Below are positions 6,249 through 6,468 of a stretch of 6,468 nt of DNA, piece by piece; position 1 is the first letter of the stretch; every line of letters begins with the position of its first letter. Under the pieces are notes generated by a model, which ran no database searches, was not told where the DNA came from, and saw nothing but the letters and a program-made list of their open reading frames with translations. The position numbers and the translations under genes are program-made. The stretch lies in the NCBI GenBank assembly GCA_015493185.1, contig WGDQ01000211.1, positions 1 through 6,468 on the forward strand. Direction: 5' to 3'. Source of the stretch: Planctomycetaceae bacterium. Lineage in GTDB: Bacteria; Planctomycetota; Planctomycetia; Pirellulales; JAEUIK01.

Positions 6249-6468
6249 TCAACCATCGGTTTCGCCGAGAAAAAACGACATCAAGCGCCAGCCTTCGTCG
6301 AAAGCCAGGTCCGAGACATCCGCTGCCGTTTCATGATAGGCCGCGGACTTATCGGCAGCGATTCCGGTGCCGCACATGGCCGCCGGCACCCAACCATGGC
6401 TGTGGGTTTTCGTTCTGAGTGGCGTGGGATGATCGGGCGACACCAGAATGCGGTAATCGCCCTGTTCC
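6249..6468 (-). CDS. C-terminal end of an apgM-type cofactor-independent phosphoglycerate mutase (possible homoserine kinase substitute)
   Basis: Only the last 72 codons are inside the window; the start lies beyond the right edge. The fragment shows SPDHPTPLRTKTHSHGWVP, the C-terminal block of the alkaline-phosphatase-superfamily mutases of the apgM type. Its Asp-His and the later His-Ser match the metal-binding positions in family members, where the block usually reads like DHSTP...HS..PVP. True family members convert 3- to 2-phosphoglycerate. Close relatives lying beside threonine-pathway genes are often annotated as a predicted functional analogue of homoserine kinase. The aspartate kinase gene 213 bp downstream on the same strand favours that reading, but the fragment alone cannot decide. 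The frame runs cleanly from the window edge to a TGA at 6249-6251, with no sign of damage. Confidence 0.82.
   Translation of the reverse strand, partial: EQGDYRILVSPDHPTPLRTKTHSHGWVPAAMCGTGIAADKSAAYHETAADVSDLAFDEGWRLMSFFLGETDG

Noticed and set aside
1..6468. Search for a defence system, mobile element, CRISPR array or new biosynthetic cluster
   Set aside because: The complete genes are a membrane protein, an acyl-CoA synthetase and aspartate kinase, plus part of a phosphomutase. I saw no transposase, nuclease, toxin-antitoxin pair, regular spaced repeats or attachment site.

Overview
The window looks like chromosomal DNA of a planctomycete, probably near the Pirellulales. It is GC-rich with mixed third positions. 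It carries a membrane protein of a type I associate with planctomycetes (DUF6798-like C-terminus), a four-ACT-domain aspartate kinase, and an apgM-type phosphomutase next to that kinase. The lineage is inferred from recalled protein resemblance, not from a marker gene. I see no rRNA, tRNA, CRISPR array, insertion sequence, integrase or phage gene.

Layout, left to right. Positions 1-126 may hold the start of a leftward gene that runs off the window; this is weak. A stretch with no convincing gene follows, up to about 386. Positions 387-1961 (+) encode a polytopic membrane protein with a soluble C-terminal domain. Positions 1962-2350 hold no convincing gene and end in a clear ribosome binding site. 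Positions 2351-4009 (+) encode an AMP-forming acyl-CoA synthetase. A 232-bp convergent gap contains a long GC-rich hairpin, a candidate two-way terminator. Positions 4242-6035 (-) encode a complete aspartate kinase. A 213-bp leader with three hairpins in a row separates it from the 3' end of an apgM-like gene at 6249-6468 (-), whose start lies outside the window.

The two leftward genes make sense together. Aspartate kinase opens the aspartate-family pathway (Lys, Thr, Met), and apgM-like proteins beside threonine genes are often annotated as a possible substitute for homoserine kinase. The two rightward genes have no obvious link to that pathway or to each other.

I found no clear sign of a new multi-gene system. 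This is mostly ordinary core and lineage-specific chromosome. The points most worth following are the structured leader before the aspartate kinase, the apgM-kinase linkage, the exact tandem duplication of the kinase's regulatory half, and the uncharacterised membrane protein.
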